Shown here one piece after another: positions 17,285 through 28,600 of a stretch of DNA of 64,000 bases. The stretch's first letter is position 1. The number at the start of each line of letters is the position of its first letter. The notes below the pieces were generated by a model, which saw only the letters and a list, made by a program, of their open reading frames with translations, was not told where the DNA came from and searched no databases. This DNA comes from Yinghuangia soli (GTDB taxonomy: Bacteria; Actinomycetota; Actinomycetes; Streptomycetales; Streptomycetaceae): NCBI RefSeq assembly GCF_021502675.1, contig NZ_JAKFHA010000011.1:62001-126000 (forward strand). Reading direction: 5' to 3'. The position numbers and the translations under genes were made by a program.

Positions 17285-18598
17285 TTGACGGCCACCGCGT
17301 ACCCGGCCACTGACCGAACCTCGATGTTCTCCTCGCTGCACAACCGCAACTACCGCCTGTTCGCCGCGGGGCAGGTGGTCTCCAATACCGGCACGTGGAT
17401 GCAGCGCCTCGCGCAGGACTGGCTGGTCCTCAAGCTGACCGGCAGCGCGATGGCCCTCGGCATCACCACGGGCCTGCAGTTCCTGCCGATGCTGCTCTTC
17501 GGCCTGTGGGGCGGCGCGGTCGCGGACCGCTGCCGCAAGCGGCGCCTGCTGATCGCCACCCAGGCCGCCATGGGGCTGCTGGCCGCCGTGCTCGCGGTCC
17601 TCGACCTGGCCGGCGTCGTGGACGTCTGGCACGTGTGGCTGCTCGCCCTCGGCCTCGGCTTCGCCACCGCGATCGACAACCCGGCCCGGCAGACGTTCGT
17701 GGTCGAGATGGTCGGCCGCCGCGACCTGCCCAACGCCATCAGCCTCAACTCCGCCAACTTCCAGCTCGCCCGGATCACCGGGCCCGCGGCGGCCGGCCTG
17801 CTGATCGCCGCGATCGGCACCGGCTGGGTGTTCGCCCTCAACGCGCTGTCGTACGTCGCGGTGATCCTCGGCCTGCTCGCCATGCGCGAGCGCGAACTGG
17901 CGCCCGCCGAACCGGTCAAGCGCGAACCCGGCCAGCTGCGCGAGGCGTTGCGGTACGTCCGGGCCCGCCCGGACCTCCTCGCGGTCTTCGCGCTGGTCGG
18001 ATTCGTGGGCACCTTCGGCTTCAACTTCGCGGTCACCCTGGGCGGTTTCGCGAACCAGGTCTTCCACGCCGGCCCCGGCGCCTTCGGCCTGCTCAACACC
18101 GTCTTCGCGCTCGGCTCGCTGGCCGGCGCGCTGCTCGCCGCCCGGCGCGGCCGGTCGCGCATGCGCATGCTGGTCGGCGCCGCCTTCGGCTTCGGCATGC
18201 TGAGCGTGGCGGCCGCCCTGATGCCCGGCTACTGGAGCTTCGCGCTCGCGCTGGTGCCGATCGGCATCGCCGGCATCACGTTCAACACCGCCGCGAACGC
18301 CACGGTGCAGCTCGGCGTCGATGCGGCGCTGCGCGGCCGGGTGATGGGCCTGTACATGCTCGTGTTCATGGGCGGCACGCCGCTCGGCGGCCCGCTGATC
18401 GGCTGGATCGCGGAGGCGTACGGTCCGCGTGCGGCACTGCTGTTCGGCGGCGGCGTCTCGGCGGCCGCCGCGGTCGCGGTGGCGCTGATCCTGGCCAGGC
18501 ACTCCGGTGTGAAGGTCCGGGTGCGCGTTCGGCCGCATCCCGCGCTGCAGGTCGTGGACCGGACGCCTGTCCAGCCCCGCGATCCGGTTGCGGCGTGA
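17285..18598 (+). CDS. MFS exporter (EntS/MFS_3 type)
   Basis: A 437-residue transporter with 12 predicted helices. It opens with FSSLHNRNYRLFAAGQVVSNTGTWMQ and contains DNPARQTFVVEMV, both typical of the MFS_3 exporter group that includes enterobactin exporters. TTG at 17285 is the likely start because GGAAGGGGAG lies directly ahead of it and no better codon exists. Position behind the MarR regulator suggests efflux of a small toxic compound controlled by that repressor. The C-terminus (VRVRVRPHPALQ onward) is basic and cytoplasmic. Confidence 0.88.
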   Translation: MTATAYPATDRTSMFSSLHNRNYRLFAAGQVVSNTGTWMQRLAQDWLVLKLTGSAMALGITTGLQFLPMLLFGLWGGAVADRCRKRRLLIATQAAMGLLAAVLAVLDLAGVVDVWHVWLLALGLGFATAIDNPARQTFVVEMVGRRDLPNAISLNSANFQLARITGPAAAGLLIAAIGTGWVFALNALSYVAVILGLLAMRERELAPAEPVKREPGQLREALRYVRARPDLLAVFALVGFVGTFGFNFAVTLGGFANQVFHAGPGAFGLLNTVFALGSLAGALLAARRGRSRMRMLVGAAFGFGMLSVAAALMPGYWSFALALVPIGIAGITFNTAANATVQLGVDAALRGRVMGLYMLVFMGGTPLGGPLIGWIAEAYGPRAALLFGGGVSAAAAVAVALILARHSGVKVRVRVRPHPALQVVDRTPVQPRDPVAA

Positions 18599-18614
18599 AC
18601 CGGAAACCGACCGA

Positions 18615-18640
18615 TCAATATCTAACACATCGTCAATATC
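18615..18640. repeat. Direct repeat TCAATATC x2 in AT-rich promoter region
   Basis: TCAATATC occurs at 18615-18622 and 18633-18640, 18 bp apart, in the 135-bp gap between the MFS gene and the MDMPI-like gene. The perfect 10-bp palindrome CCCGTACGGG lies at 18676-18685. The stretch is markedly AT-richer than its surroundings and probably holds the promoter of the gene at 18734. Confidence 0.4.
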
Positions 18641-18733
18641 CTTGCCGGACAAGGCAAATCTTTGTGTGCTAAGGGCCCGTACGGGTGACGGAAGTCATCG
18701 ACACCGGTCGTTCGCGGCTGGAACGATTGATTC

Positions 18734-19459
18734 ATGGACTATGTGCGATTCCAGCACCTCTTCCACAAGGAAGGCGTGCGACTGGCGGAATCCGCGGCAA
18801 CGGGCCTGGACACCCCGGTCCCGTCCTGCCCCGGATGGACGGTCGCCGATCTGGTGGGTCACACCGGATCGGTCTACCTGACGGCTGCCGAGTGGCTGAA
18901 AGCCGGCCACCGGCCGGAACCGAACCAGGGGGCCCCGGCCCCGAAGAACGACGTCCTCGCCTGGTACGGCGAGGCACTCACCGCATTGCGCGCCGAACTC
19001 GCCCGGCGCGATCCGCTGACCCCCGGGTTCGAGGACGACGGGGACGGCGCGGTGGGCTTCTGGTACCGCAGGCTCGCGCACGAGGCGGCCATGCACCGCA
19101 CCGATGTCGAGATGGCGCTCGGCACGCCGGGCCCGATCGACCTCGACCTGGCGGTGGACGGCATCGACGAGGCGCTTCGCGTCCTGCTCCCGCTCCGCTA
19201 CGACGCCGCGGGCCCGGACGCCGCGGTGGGCCGGACGGTCGGGGTGCACTGCCATCAGCACGACTGGCGGCTCACGCTGCACCGGGACGCGGTCGAGGTC
19301 TCGCGGTCGCCGGGCTTCACCGACGCGTCGGTGCGCGGCGAACCGGGCGACCTGCTGCTGTATCTGTGGGGCCGGCGGCCCGGCACCGTCGTCTCGCGCA
19401 CCGGGGACACGACCGTCCTCGCGGCGTTCCGGCGGCGGCTCGCCCTGTCGATGGTCTGA
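18734..19459 (+). CDS. Maleylpyruvate isomerase-like (mycothiol-dependent, DinB-like) protein
   Basis: A 241-residue member of the actinobacterial TIGR03083/MDMPI-type family. The N-terminal four-helix region contains PSCPGWTVADLVGHTGSVY (residues 30-48) and HEAAMHRTDVEMALG (around 117-131). Histidines of these segments bind a divalent metal in the family, and several members use mycothiol as thiol cofactor. The C-terminal 80 residues form the small accessory domain. The substrate is unknown; detoxification is the usual suggestion. ATG at 18734 is the only reasonable start. It stands alone, with a repeat-rich tail after the stop. Confidence 0.8.
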   Translation: MDYVRFQHLFHKEGVRLAESAATGLDTPVPSCPGWTVADLVGHTGSVYLTAAEWLKAGHRPEPNQGAPAPKNDVLAWYGEALTALRAELARRDPLTPGFEDDGDGAVGFWYRRLAHEAAMHRTDVEMALGTPGPIDLDLAVDGIDEALRVLLPLRYDAAGPDAAVGRTVGVHCHQHDWRLTLHRDAVEVSRSPGFTDASVRGEPGDLLLYLWGRRPGTVVSRTGDTTVLAAFRRRLALSMV

Positions 19460-19480
19460 CCCGAGGAAAAGCACCACACG

Positions 19481-19562
19481 GCACGAACAGGCCCACACAG
19501 CACGAAAAAAAAGCACGGAACGGCACGGAACAGTGAAGTACGGCATGGCATGGCACGGGACA
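19481..19562. repeat. Short tandem repeats and A-tract downstream of the MDMPI-like gene
   Basis: Two copies of GCACGGAACR (19513-19532), three of GGCAY (19542-19556) and an eight-A run (19505-19512) lie within 100 bp of the stop at 19459. No coding function is visible. Confidence 0.6.
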
Positions 19563-19651
19563 GGGACTCCGCGAAGACCGCGGCACTGCGGTCTCAGGGC
19601 TCGCGGAGCCTCCGCGTCCGGCCGGCCGCGCCGGGGGGTTACTTTGGAGCG

Positions 19652-19738
19652 GTGAATCCGCGTACCCGCACCCGCATCGTCTCGGCCACGCTCGTCATCC
19701 TGCTGCTCGCGGTGGCGATCGGCGCGGCGCTCAGCTGA
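19652..19738 (+). CDS. 28-residue single-helix membrane peptide
   Basis: GTG at 19652 opens a 28-codon frame: a basic start NPRTRTR followed by a hydrophobic helix SATLVILLLAVAIGAALS running to the stop. GGAG sits just before the start with short spacing. The basic-then-hydrophobic layout is typical of single-pass small membrane proteins. A longer frame from 19550 adds unconvincing sequence and is rejected. Function unknown. It could also be a chance hydrophobic frame, so confidence is moderate. Confidence 0.45.
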   Translation: MNPRTRTRIVSATLVILLLAVAIGAALS

Positions 19739-19925
19739 CCTGGGCACTCTCTGCCCGCCTCGCACCCGTCTTCGTATTCGTCCCCGCATGCGCCTTGGCG
19801 TGCGTCATCGCATCCGTCATCCGTTCGTGATGCAACCGCCCGGCCCGCCTCGTCGGTAATCCGAGTGGGTGGACGGACGTCGGCCCGGGGCGGCCGCCCC
19901 GGCCGCGGCACGGGGAGGTGGACGG

Positions 19926-20600
19926 ATGGCAGCGGCCACGGCTGCAGCAGGCTCGGCGGGAACCGGCGAGGCTATGGGATCATCGGATCTTTGGCCGACC
20001 CCCCGGCCGTCCCGCGAGGCCGCCCTGCCCTCGGATTCCGATCTCGAGGCGGTGCTGGACCCGGGCCGCTCGGGCGACCCCGAGGGACAGCAGATGACCG
20101 AGGAGGAGTTCGACGCGTTCTACCATGCGTCGTTCTCCCGCCTGGTCCACCAGCTCTACGCGCTGACCGGCGACTTCTCCGAGGCCCAGGACGTCGTCCA
20201 GGAGGCCTTCGTACGCGCCTGGGACCGGCGCGCCCAGTTCTTCGCCGCGGACGCCCCCGAGGCCTGGATCCGCACCGTGGCCTGGCGGCTCGCGGTCAGC
20301 CGCTGGCGGCGCGCCCGCCGCGGCTGGGACCTGATGCGCCGCAACCACGTCGAGCAGCCGGTGGCCGGCCCGGACCCGAACCACGCCACGCTGGTCGCCG
20401 CCCTCCGGCAGCTGCCCGAGGCGCAGCGCCAGGCGATCGTGCTGCACCACCTGTGCGACATGACGGTCGATCAGATCGCCGCCGAGGCCAACGTGCCCAG
20501 CGGTACCGTCAAAGCCCGGCTGGCCCGCGGAAGGGCCGCACTGGCCAAGATCATCGGGGACCGGGAAGGAGAGGGGGAGCAACATCGTGCCCACTCCTGA
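19926..20600 (+). CDS. ECF-type RNA polymerase sigma factor
   Basis: The core is sigma-2 (FDAFYHASFSRLVHQLY, AQDVVQEAFVRAWDR, then the -10 recognition part TVAWRLAVSRWRRAR) and sigma-4 with the helix-turn-helix MTVDQIAAEANVPSGTVKARLARGR. ATG at 19926 has an excellent GGGGAGG site and gives 224 residues with a 56-residue non-conserved N-terminus. ATG at 20094, also with GAGGGA, gives the bare 168-residue core, so either may be used. The 3' end overlaps the next gene by 14 bp, pointing to a coupled membrane partner. Target promoters are unknown. Confidence 0.88.
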   Translation: MAAATAAAGSAGTGEAMGSSDLWPTPRPSREAALPSDSDLEAVLDPGRSGDPEGQQMTEEEFDAFYHASFSRLVHQLYALTGDFSEAQDVVQEAFVRAWDRRAQFFAADAPEAWIRTVAWRLAVSRWRRARRGWDLMRRNHVEQPVAGPDPNHATLVAALRQLPEAQRQAIVLHHLCDMTVDQIAAEANVPSGTVKARLARGRAALAKIIGDREGEGEQHRAHS

Positions 20601-21636
20601 CGACCATCTGCAGGATCCCGCGCTGGCCCGCGCACTGCGCGACCTGGACCTGCCGGGGCCGCCGGTGCCGCGCTGGTCGGCCGAGCAGGTGCGCCGCCGC
20701 GGTGTGTCCCGGCGGCGGCGCCGGCACGCGCTGTGGGCCGGTTCGGGAGTCGTCGCCGCGGTGCTGGCCGGTGCGCTGGTGATGGGTCCGCTGACCCCGG
20801 GGCGCGGCCCGGGCCCTACGGGCGGGGCCGCGCAGGGAAGTTCCACCGCCGCCCCAGGCCCGACCCAGCAAAGCCTGAGTACGCCTGAGGCCACCGGACC
20901 GGAGGACTCCCCGAGCCCGAGCGCGGCTCCGAGCGAGACCTCCGCGGACGGGTATCCGAACGTCTCTGCGGACCTGAGCCTCGAGACGATGGAGCTGGAG
21001 ACCTACAAGGACCAAGGTGCTCTGCAGACCGTGAAGATGCGCTTCACGGTCAACGCGGGGGCGAGGGCCGCGCTCATCGGCCAGACCCACGGCACCGTCG
21101 ACATGATCGAACCGTCGTCGCGCTTCGCGGCGGAACTCGTGGGCTTCGGCACGGACACCTACGACTACACGTTGCGGTCCGTCATCACCTTGACGCTGAA
21201 GAACGGCGCGCAAGTCAAGATCACCGCTCCGGTGTTCTGCGCGAACAAGTGCGGTGACGACACGCTGCCGGGCTATTCGATGATCATGCTCGAGAGCGAG
21301 GCCGACGCGTTGCGGCTGGTCAATGCGTTGGAGGTCGGTCTGTACGTGGGGATCACCCCGGCCGGCAGCCAGACCAGTGACCCGGTCCAGGACGCGACGC
21401 TGAAGAACACGCCCACGGGGAAGCGGGCGCCCGGCAAGAACGCCCCGCTGACGCCGAGTCAGACGGGTCGTACGCCGTCCGCCACCGCCCAGCCGACCGG
21501 GGCCGTCGAGCCGCGGGCCGGAAGCACCGCGATGCTCGCGCGCCCGGTCGGCCAGGCCACCGCCCCGCCGACCGCTCCCGAGTCGCCGCTGCCGCCCGTG
21601 CCGGGATCGTCCGCGCCGCCCGCGGGCGGCTTCTGA
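20587..21636 (+). CDS. Single-pass membrane protein coupled to the ECF sigma factor
   Basis: A 349-residue protein starting at GTG inside the sigma gene. Residues 1-47 are cytoplasmic and basic toward the end (RRRGVSRRRRR). A single helix follows (WAGSGVVAAVLAGALVMGPL), then about 280 external residues: a Ser/Pro/Thr-rich linker, a folded part with three cysteines including FCANKCGDD, and a Pro/Ala-rich tail. The layout suggests an anti-sigma factor, but there is no HxxxCxxC zinc anti-sigma motif in the short cytoplasmic part. It may sense cell-surface state by another mechanism, or be an unrelated regulon member. Confidence 0.75.
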   Translation: MPTPDDHLQDPALARALRDLDLPGPPVPRWSAEQVRRRGVSRRRRRHALWAGSGVVAAVLAGALVMGPLTPGRGPGPTGGAAQGSSTAAPGPTQQSLSTPEATGPEDSPSPSAAPSETSADGYPNVSADLSLETMELETYKDQGALQTVKMRFTVNAGARAALIGQTHGTVDMIEPSSRFAAELVGFGTDTYDYTLRSVITLTLKNGAQVKITAPVFCANKCGDDTLPGYSMIMLESEADALRLVNALEVGLYVGITPAGSQTSDPVQDATLKNTPTGKRAPGKNAPLTPSQTGRTPSATAQPTGAVEPRAGSTAMLARPVGQATAPPTAPESPLPPVPGSSAPPAGGF

Positions 21637-21760
21637 CCTGCCGCGGGCACGTCGCGCGATTGCGCCGGGTGGGTCCCGAACCGGTCGCAAGACGCCTGAA
21701 TGCCCCCGGAAGCCCTCCGAAATCCCCCGTTCCGGCCGACCTCCTGGCACTGTGTCCCGT

Positions 21761-22825
21761 ATGAGATTCCACGTTCCTCCGCTGCTCGCCGCCGTCGCGG
21801 CGGCGCTCGTGCTGGGGTGCGCCGCGGCGGTCCCGGCCGCGGCCGCGGGCGAGGAATCCGAGCTGCTGGTGATGCGCGACGAGCGCATCACCGAGTCCAG
21901 CGGCCTGGTCGCCAGCGTGCAGCACCCCGGCGTCTACTGGACCCACAACGACAGCGGCGACGAACCGCGGGTCTTCGCGGTCGGCGCGGACGGCAAGACC
22001 AAGGCCGTGGTCACGCTGCAGGGTGTCAGCCCGCGCGACTGGGAGGCCGTCTCGCTCGGCAAGGACGAGGCGGGCAAGCCCGCGCTGTTCGTCGCCGACG
22101 TCGGCGACAACTTCAAGGGCAAGTGGCCCGAAGTGTGGATCTACCGGTTCGCGGAGCCCGCCGAGCTCAAGGACGCCACGGTCAAGCCGGTCAAGTACCG
22201 CGTGACGTACGACGACGGCCCGCGCGATGCGGAGGCCATGCTCGTCGACCCGCGTACCAACAAGATCTACCTGGCCAGCAAGGAGAACGACGCGGGGCTG
22301 TACGAGCAGCCCGCCGCGCTGTCGCCGACCGGCCTCAACGTCTTCCGGCGGATCGCCAAGGCCCCCGGCACGGTGACCGACGGGGCGTTCTCGCCGGACG
22401 GCACGCGGTTCGTGCTGCGCGGCTACTTCACCGCGCGGATGTTCTCCGCGCCCGGTGTCGAGGTCGGCGACGTCCCGGTGCCGATCCAGCGGCAGGGCGA
22501 ATCGGTCGCGTTCTCGACCGACGGCCGTGCGCTGCTGTTCGGCAGCGAGGGGCCGGACAGCCCGGTCCGCCGCGTGGTCCTCGACGGTGCGAACCGGCCG
22601 GACAGCGTGGCGGCCGCGGACAACCAGCAGGCGGGCGGCCCGCAGGCCGCGCAGCCGGGTGCGGCGCCTGCCGACGGCGGCGGCGACCCGGACGGCCTGG
22701 CCGGGCAGGACGACAGCAACGAGGCCTACGGTCCGGGCTTCCTGGCGGTGCTCGGGCTGGTCGTGCTGGTGTACGTGGTGCTCAAGTTCCGCGGGCGGGG
22801 CTCGGGTTCGTCCGCGGGGTCGTGA
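21761..22825 (+). CDS. Secreted beta-propeller-like protein with C-terminal membrane anchor
   Basis: About 354 residues. A signal peptide (RFHVPPLLAAVAAALVLGCAAAVPAAAAG) is followed by roughly 230 residues rich in short beta motifs such as VYWTHNDSGDEPRVFAV, VADVGDNFKGKW and TDGAFSPDGTRFVLRGY, reminiscent of six- or seven-bladed propellers. A Gly/Ala/Gln linker and a C-terminal helix GFLAVLGLVVLVYVVLKF with a basic tail follow, giving a type I membrane topology. ATG at 21761 was chosen; GTG at 21752 is equally possible. The 3' end overlaps the convergent MFS gene by 44 bp. Function unknown. Confidence 0.75.
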   Translation: MRFHVPPLLAAVAAALVLGCAAAVPAAAAGEESELLVMRDERITESSGLVASVQHPGVYWTHNDSGDEPRVFAVGADGKTKAVVTLQGVSPRDWEAVSLGKDEAGKPALFVADVGDNFKGKWPEVWIYRFAEPAELKDATVKPVKYRVTYDDGPRDAEAMLVDPRTNKIYLASKENDAGLYEQPAALSPTGLNVFRRIAKAPGTVTDGAFSPDGTRFVLRGYFTARMFSAPGVEVGDVPVPIQRQGESVAFSTDGRALLFGSEGPDSPVRRVVLDGANRPDSVAAADNQQAGGPQAAQPGAAPADGGGDPDGLAGQDDSNEAYGPGFLAVLGLVVLVYVVLKFRGRGSGSSAGS

Positions 22826-24185
22826 CGGCGGTCCGGGGGCGGCCGCTCAGCAGCAGTGCCGGGACGGCGAGCAGCAGGAACACCGGGATCATCGCGAACG
22901 CCGTCCAGGTGTCGGACGCGTCGGCGAGCAGCCCGAGCAGGAACGGCGCGCTGCCCGCGGCGAGTGCGGTGCCCAGTGCGGTGCGCGAGGTGGCCAGGTC
23001 GCTGCGCCCGTCCGCGGCCTCGATCGTCCGGACCACGGCCAGCGGGAACTGCACCGACATGCCGAGGCCGGCGACGAACAGGCCGAGGAACGACAGCCAT
23101 GCGGTGGTGCTGAGCCACACCGCGGCGAACCCGGCGAGGTTCACCGCCAGGGCCACGCTGTAGAGCGCGGCGAGCCGGAAGCGCAGCGCGAGGCGCCCGC
23201 CCGCGAGGCGGCCGGCGCACAGGCCGGCGACCACCGCGGTCATCGCGGTCGCCGCCGCGCCTTCGGACAGCCCGGCGCGGTCCTCCAGCAGGTCGGCGGA
23301 CCAGAGGGAGAGGGAGAACTCCACCGCGACAAGGCTGACGATCAGCAGCCAGGCCCACCAATAGCGGGCCGGGAGGCGGTCGGAGGAGCGGGCAGCCGCG
23401 GTGACCGAGGCGGACGCTGCCGACCCGGTGTCCCCGGTGCGGCGTCCGGCGGCCTCGGCGCGTTCCGCGGCGGCGGCTTCGAGGGCGGCGATGTCGTCGC
23501 GGTGGTGGCCGGGTATTCGGGTGCTGCGGAAGACGAGATAGACGAGCGCGATCAGGACGGGCGCGGCCAGCATGCCGTACCGCCAGCCGAGTCCGGATGC
23601 CTGCGCGCCGCCGATCGCGAGCGGCGCGGCCATGCCGACCGCCGCGCCGATCCCGTGCGCCTCGCTGAGTGCGCCGGGGCCGACGACCGGGCCGTGGTGG
23701 TCGACGACGGCGGCCGCGACGATGTTGACCACCGCGAACCCGCCGACGCCGCACAGCACCGAGCCGGTCAGGGTGAGCGCGAGCCACGGGGTGGCCGCGT
23801 ACAGCACGATGCCCGCGGCCAGGATCGCGAAGCTGCCCCACAGCGCGGGGCCGCGGCCGAACCGGCGTACCGGCCGGCTGCCCAGCAGGCCGACGACCAG
23901 GCCGCCGACCGCATACCCGGTGCTGTGCAGGCCGGCCACCGCGCGGCTGACCCCGAGGTCGTCGCCGAGCAGCGCGGCGGACGGCCCGAAGGCGTAGAGG
24001 AAGTACGCGAAGACGGCGCTCTGCAGGTAGAGCAGCCAGGTCGCCCGGTCCCGCACCAGCCGCGGCGCCCCGGGCCGGACCTGGCCGGCCGCCGGTGCGG
24101 CAGCGGCTGCGGGGGTGGCGCCGAGGCCCGGGTCGGCCGGATTCGCCGGGGACGCGGCCTGCGCGGTGGTGTCGGGCGGATTCAC
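22782..24185 (-). CDS. MFS transporter
   Basis: A 467-residue membrane protein with 12 predicted helices and an Ala/Pro-rich N-terminal tail of about 35 residues. The loop between helices 2 and 3 is GSRPVRRFGRGPALWGS, and a charged central loop is rich in Ala/Glu/Arg. The substrate is not evident; it is not of the drug-exporter MFS_3 type seen elsewhere in the window. A perfect 16-bp hairpin separates its start from the serC stop, so it has its own promoter. Its last 44 bp overlap the 3' end of the convergent gene. Confidence 0.83.
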   Translation of the reverse strand: MNPPDTTAQAASPANPADPGLGATPAAAAAPAAGQVRPGAPRLVRDRATWLLYLQSAVFAYFLYAFGPSAALLGDDLGVSRAVAGLHSTGYAVGGLVVGLLGSRPVRRFGRGPALWGSFAILAAGIVLYAATPWLALTLTGSVLCGVGGFAVVNIVAAAVVDHHGPVVGPGALSEAHGIGAAVGMAAPLAIGGAQASGLGWRYGMLAAPVLIALVYLVFRSTRIPGHHRDDIAALEAAAAERAEAAGRRTGDTGSAASASVTAAARSSDRLPARYWWAWLLIVSLVAVEFSLSLWSADLLEDRAGLSEGAAATAMTAVVAGLCAGRLAGGRLALRFRLAALYSVALAVNLAGFAAVWLSTTAWLSFLGLFVAGLGMSVQFPLAVVRTIEAADGRSDLATSRTALGTALAAGSAPFLLGLLADASDTWTAFAMIPVFLLLAVPALLLSGRPRTAVTTPRTNPSPARGT

Positions 24186-24212
24186 CCGAAGAGGTTACTC
24201 GGCCCGAACGCG

Positions 24213-24248
24213 GAAACCCTCCCCGGCCGCGGGGCCGGGGAGGGTTTC
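24213..24248 (-). terminator. serC terminator
   Basis: A perfect 16-bp stem (24213-24228 with 24233-24248) and a four-base loop GCGG, 41 bp downstream of the serC stop. The AAA/TTT at the stem base supplies a short U stretch on both strands. Confidence 0.85.
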
Positions 24249-24288
24249 GGAAGTGCCGTGCAGGCGGTGCGCGTCCGGTGTCCCGGGG

Positions 24289-25434
<1,146 letters not shown>

Positions 25435-25472
25435 TCATGGGAACGTCAAAATCCACCAAGTGAGACGATCCG

Positions 25473-25487
25473 GACCACTATGTGGTC
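25473..25487. promoter_or_regulatory. Palindrome in the serC / dehydrogenase intergenic region
   Basis: GACCAC (25473-25478) and GTGGTC (25482-25487) flank TAT, with GATC copies on both outer sides. It is about 125 bp upstream of the dehydrogenase start and 60 bp upstream of serC. Dimeric regulator binding is inferred; the regulator is not identified. Confidence 0.5.
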
Positions 25488-25612
25488 AGATCCGCGACAG
25501 TGGGTGAGACGCGCGGCGGCCCGGCCGTGGCGGCGGCGTTCGGGACGAGGTCCGCGGACCGGGTGGGCGAGCAGGGGCCGACAGCGGGCCGGACTGTTGG
25601 GACACTGGGCCC

Positions 25613-28600
25613 GTGGCCGATTTCGAGTCTGCGGGGGAGCGGGGCAGGTCCGCGGGCGAGCGCGGCGGGTCCGCGCTTGCCGCGGCGCTGCGGCGGGCGG
25701 TCCGGGGCGAGGTCCGCTTCGACCCGCAGAGCCGTGCGCTGCACTCGATGGACGCCTCCAACTACCGGCACGTCCCGCCCGGGGTGGTGGCGCCGCGGGA
25801 CGTCGACGACGTGGTGGCGGCCGTCCGGGTGCTGTACGAGCACCGCGCGCCGATCACCGTGCGCGGCGCGGGCACCAGCATCGCCGGGCAGGCGACCGGC
25901 AACGGCGTCGTGCTCGACCTGTCCCGGCATCTGACGCGCATCCACGGCATCGATCCGGAGTCGCGCATCGCGGTGGTCGAACCCGGCGTGGTGCTCGACG
26001 ACCTGCGGCGCGCGGCGGCGGCGCACGGCCTGACGTTCGGCCCGGATCCGTCCACGCACAGCCGCTGCACGCTCGGCGGCATGATCGGCAACGACGCGTG
26101 CGGGTCGCACTCGGTGGCCTGGGGGCGCACGTCGGCGAACGTGGTGTGGCTGGACGTCCTGACCGCGGACGGGATCCGCATGACGGTCGGCGAGGGCGGG
26201 CCGCCGGACGGGGGACCCGAGGCGGCTCGGGCGGGCGGGGCGGGGAGCGGGGCATTCGCCCGGACTTCCGCCGAGCCCACCGCGGGGTCCTCGATCGGGA
26301 GGTCCGGCGGATCCGCCGCCAGGCCCTCTGCCGGTCCGTCAGCCGGTCCGTCTGTCGAGTCCTCTGCCGGGTCCTCCGCCGGGGACTTCAGCGGCTTTGG
26401 GAACAGGCCTTCCCCGGAACCGCGTTCGGCCGACCGTATCCGGGCCGAGCTGCGCGGCCTCGCCGATGCCAACCTCGCCGTGCTGCGCCGCGGATTCCCG
26501 CAACTGCCGCGCCGGGTCTCCGGATACGCACTCGACCGCCTGCTGCCCGAGCACGGCCGGAACCTCGCGCAAGCCCTCGTCGGCAGTGAGGGGACGTGCG
26601 CGATCGTGCTGCGCGCGGGCGTACGCCTGGTCCCCGCGCCGCGGGCGCGGGCGCTCGCCGTGCTCGGCTTCGCCGACGACATCGCGGCCGCCGAAGCCGC
26701 CCCCGACGTCCTGCGCCACCGGCCGCTCACCGTGGAGAGCCTGAGCGCCGAACTCGCCGCGCTGGCCGTCCATGCGACCGCCGCCGCGCAGGTGCCGTTG
26801 CCGGAGCGCGGCGCCTGGCTGTTCGTCGAGACCGGCGGCGACACCGCGGAGCAGGCCGCCGCGCGGGCGCACGCCGTCGCGCGCGGGCTGCGGCTCGCGC
26901 CCGGCGCGTATCTGGTCGTCGCGGACCCGGCGGAGCAGCGTGCGCTGTGGCGGATCCGCGAGGAGGCGGCCGGCACGGCGACCCGGCTGGCCGACGGCTC
27001 CGAGGCCTGGCCGGGGTGGGAGGACACCGCCGTACCGCCCGAGAACCTCGGTGCCTACCTGCGCGATCTGCATGCGCTCATGCGCCGGTTCGGCCTGCGC
27101 GGCCTTCCGTACGGGCACTTCGGCGAGGGCTGCGTGCACATCCGCTTCGACTTCGACCTGCTCGGCCGGGACGGCATCGCGGCGTTCCGGGAGTTCTCCG
27201 CGGACCTTGCCGATCTCGTCGCCGGGTACGGGGGTTCGCTGTCCGGCGAGCATGGCGACGGGCAGGCTCGCGCGGAGTTCCTGCCGCGTATGTACGGCAC
27301 CGAGATCATGGACCTGTTCGGCCGGTTCAAGGCGGTGTGGGATCCGGCCGGGCTGCTCAACCCGGGCGTGCTGGTGCACCCGCACGATGCGGACGCCGAC
27401 CTGCGTTTTGCGGGCATGCCGTCCGAGCCCGTGCCGGTCGCCTTCGGCTACCCGCACGACCACGGGGACTTCGGAGCGGCCGTCCGCCGGTGCGTGGGAG
27501 TCGGCAAGTGCATTGAGACCACGGAGAATTCGTCGGGCGGCGTGATGTGCCCGTCCTTCCGGGCGACCGGCGAGGAGAAGGACTCCACGCGGGGCCGCGC
27601 CCGGCTGCTGCACGAGATGCTGATCGGCGACGTCGTCCGCGACGGGTGGCGCTCGGAGGAGGTCCGGGACGCGCTCGACCTGTGCCTGTCCTGCAAGGGC
27701 TGCCGCAGCGACTGCCCGGTCGGCGTCGACATGGCCACGTACAAGGCGGAGTTCCTGCACCGGCACTATGCGGGACGCCTGCGCCCGCGCGCGCATTACA
27801 CGCTGGGCGCACTGCCCTGGTGGGCGCGCGCCGTCGCCGCCGTTCCCGGACTGGCCGCCCTGACGGGTGCGGTAGCCGAACACCCGATGCTGACTCGAAC
27901 TGCCCTTCGTGCCGCGGGACTCGACCCGGCCCGCGACCTTCCGGCCTTCGCCGCGGAACCCTTCACGCGCGCCTGGCGGCGCATCCGTCCCGCGGCCGCC
28001 CGGCGTGCGGAGCTCTCTTCCGCACGCCCCCGCGTCGTGCTGTGGCCGGACACTTTCACGAACCACTTCGCGCCGCAGGTGGCCTGGGCCGCGGTCGAGG
28101 TCCTGGAGGACGCCGGGCTCACGGTGGTCCTCCCGCCCGAGCCGGTGTGCTGCGGCCTGACCTGGGTGTCCACCGGGCGTCTGGACACCGCGCGCCGGGT
28201 GATGCGCCGTACGCTCGCCACCTTGCGCCCGGCGCTCGCGGCCGGGCTCCCGGTCGTCGGCCTGGAGCCGTCGTGCACGGCGGCGCTGCGTACCGACGTC
28301 CCCGAACTCCTCGGCCGCGAGGCGCAGCAACTCCCCGGCGCGGTCATGACGTTCGCCGAGGCGCTGGAGCGGCTGGCCCCGGACTGGTCGCCGCCGCGGC
28401 TGGATCGCCCGGTCGCCGGCCAACTGCACTGCCACCAGCACGCCGTCCTGGGAGACGCCGCCGACCGCAGGCTCCGCGCCCGGGCCGGCCTCACCGGCAC
28501 GCTCGCGGGCGGGTGCTGCGGCCTGGCCGGCAACTTCGGTTACGAGCCCGGCCACCACGAGATCTCGGCGCGCATCGCCGCCGAGCGCCTGCTGCCGGCC

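Noticed and set aside
25473-25487. LldR/FadR-type site upstream of the D-lactate dehydrogenase
   Set aside because: The FCD-type GntR pattern needs GT before AC across the centre. Here the order is AC then GT, so the palindrome is kept but the regulator family is not assigned.
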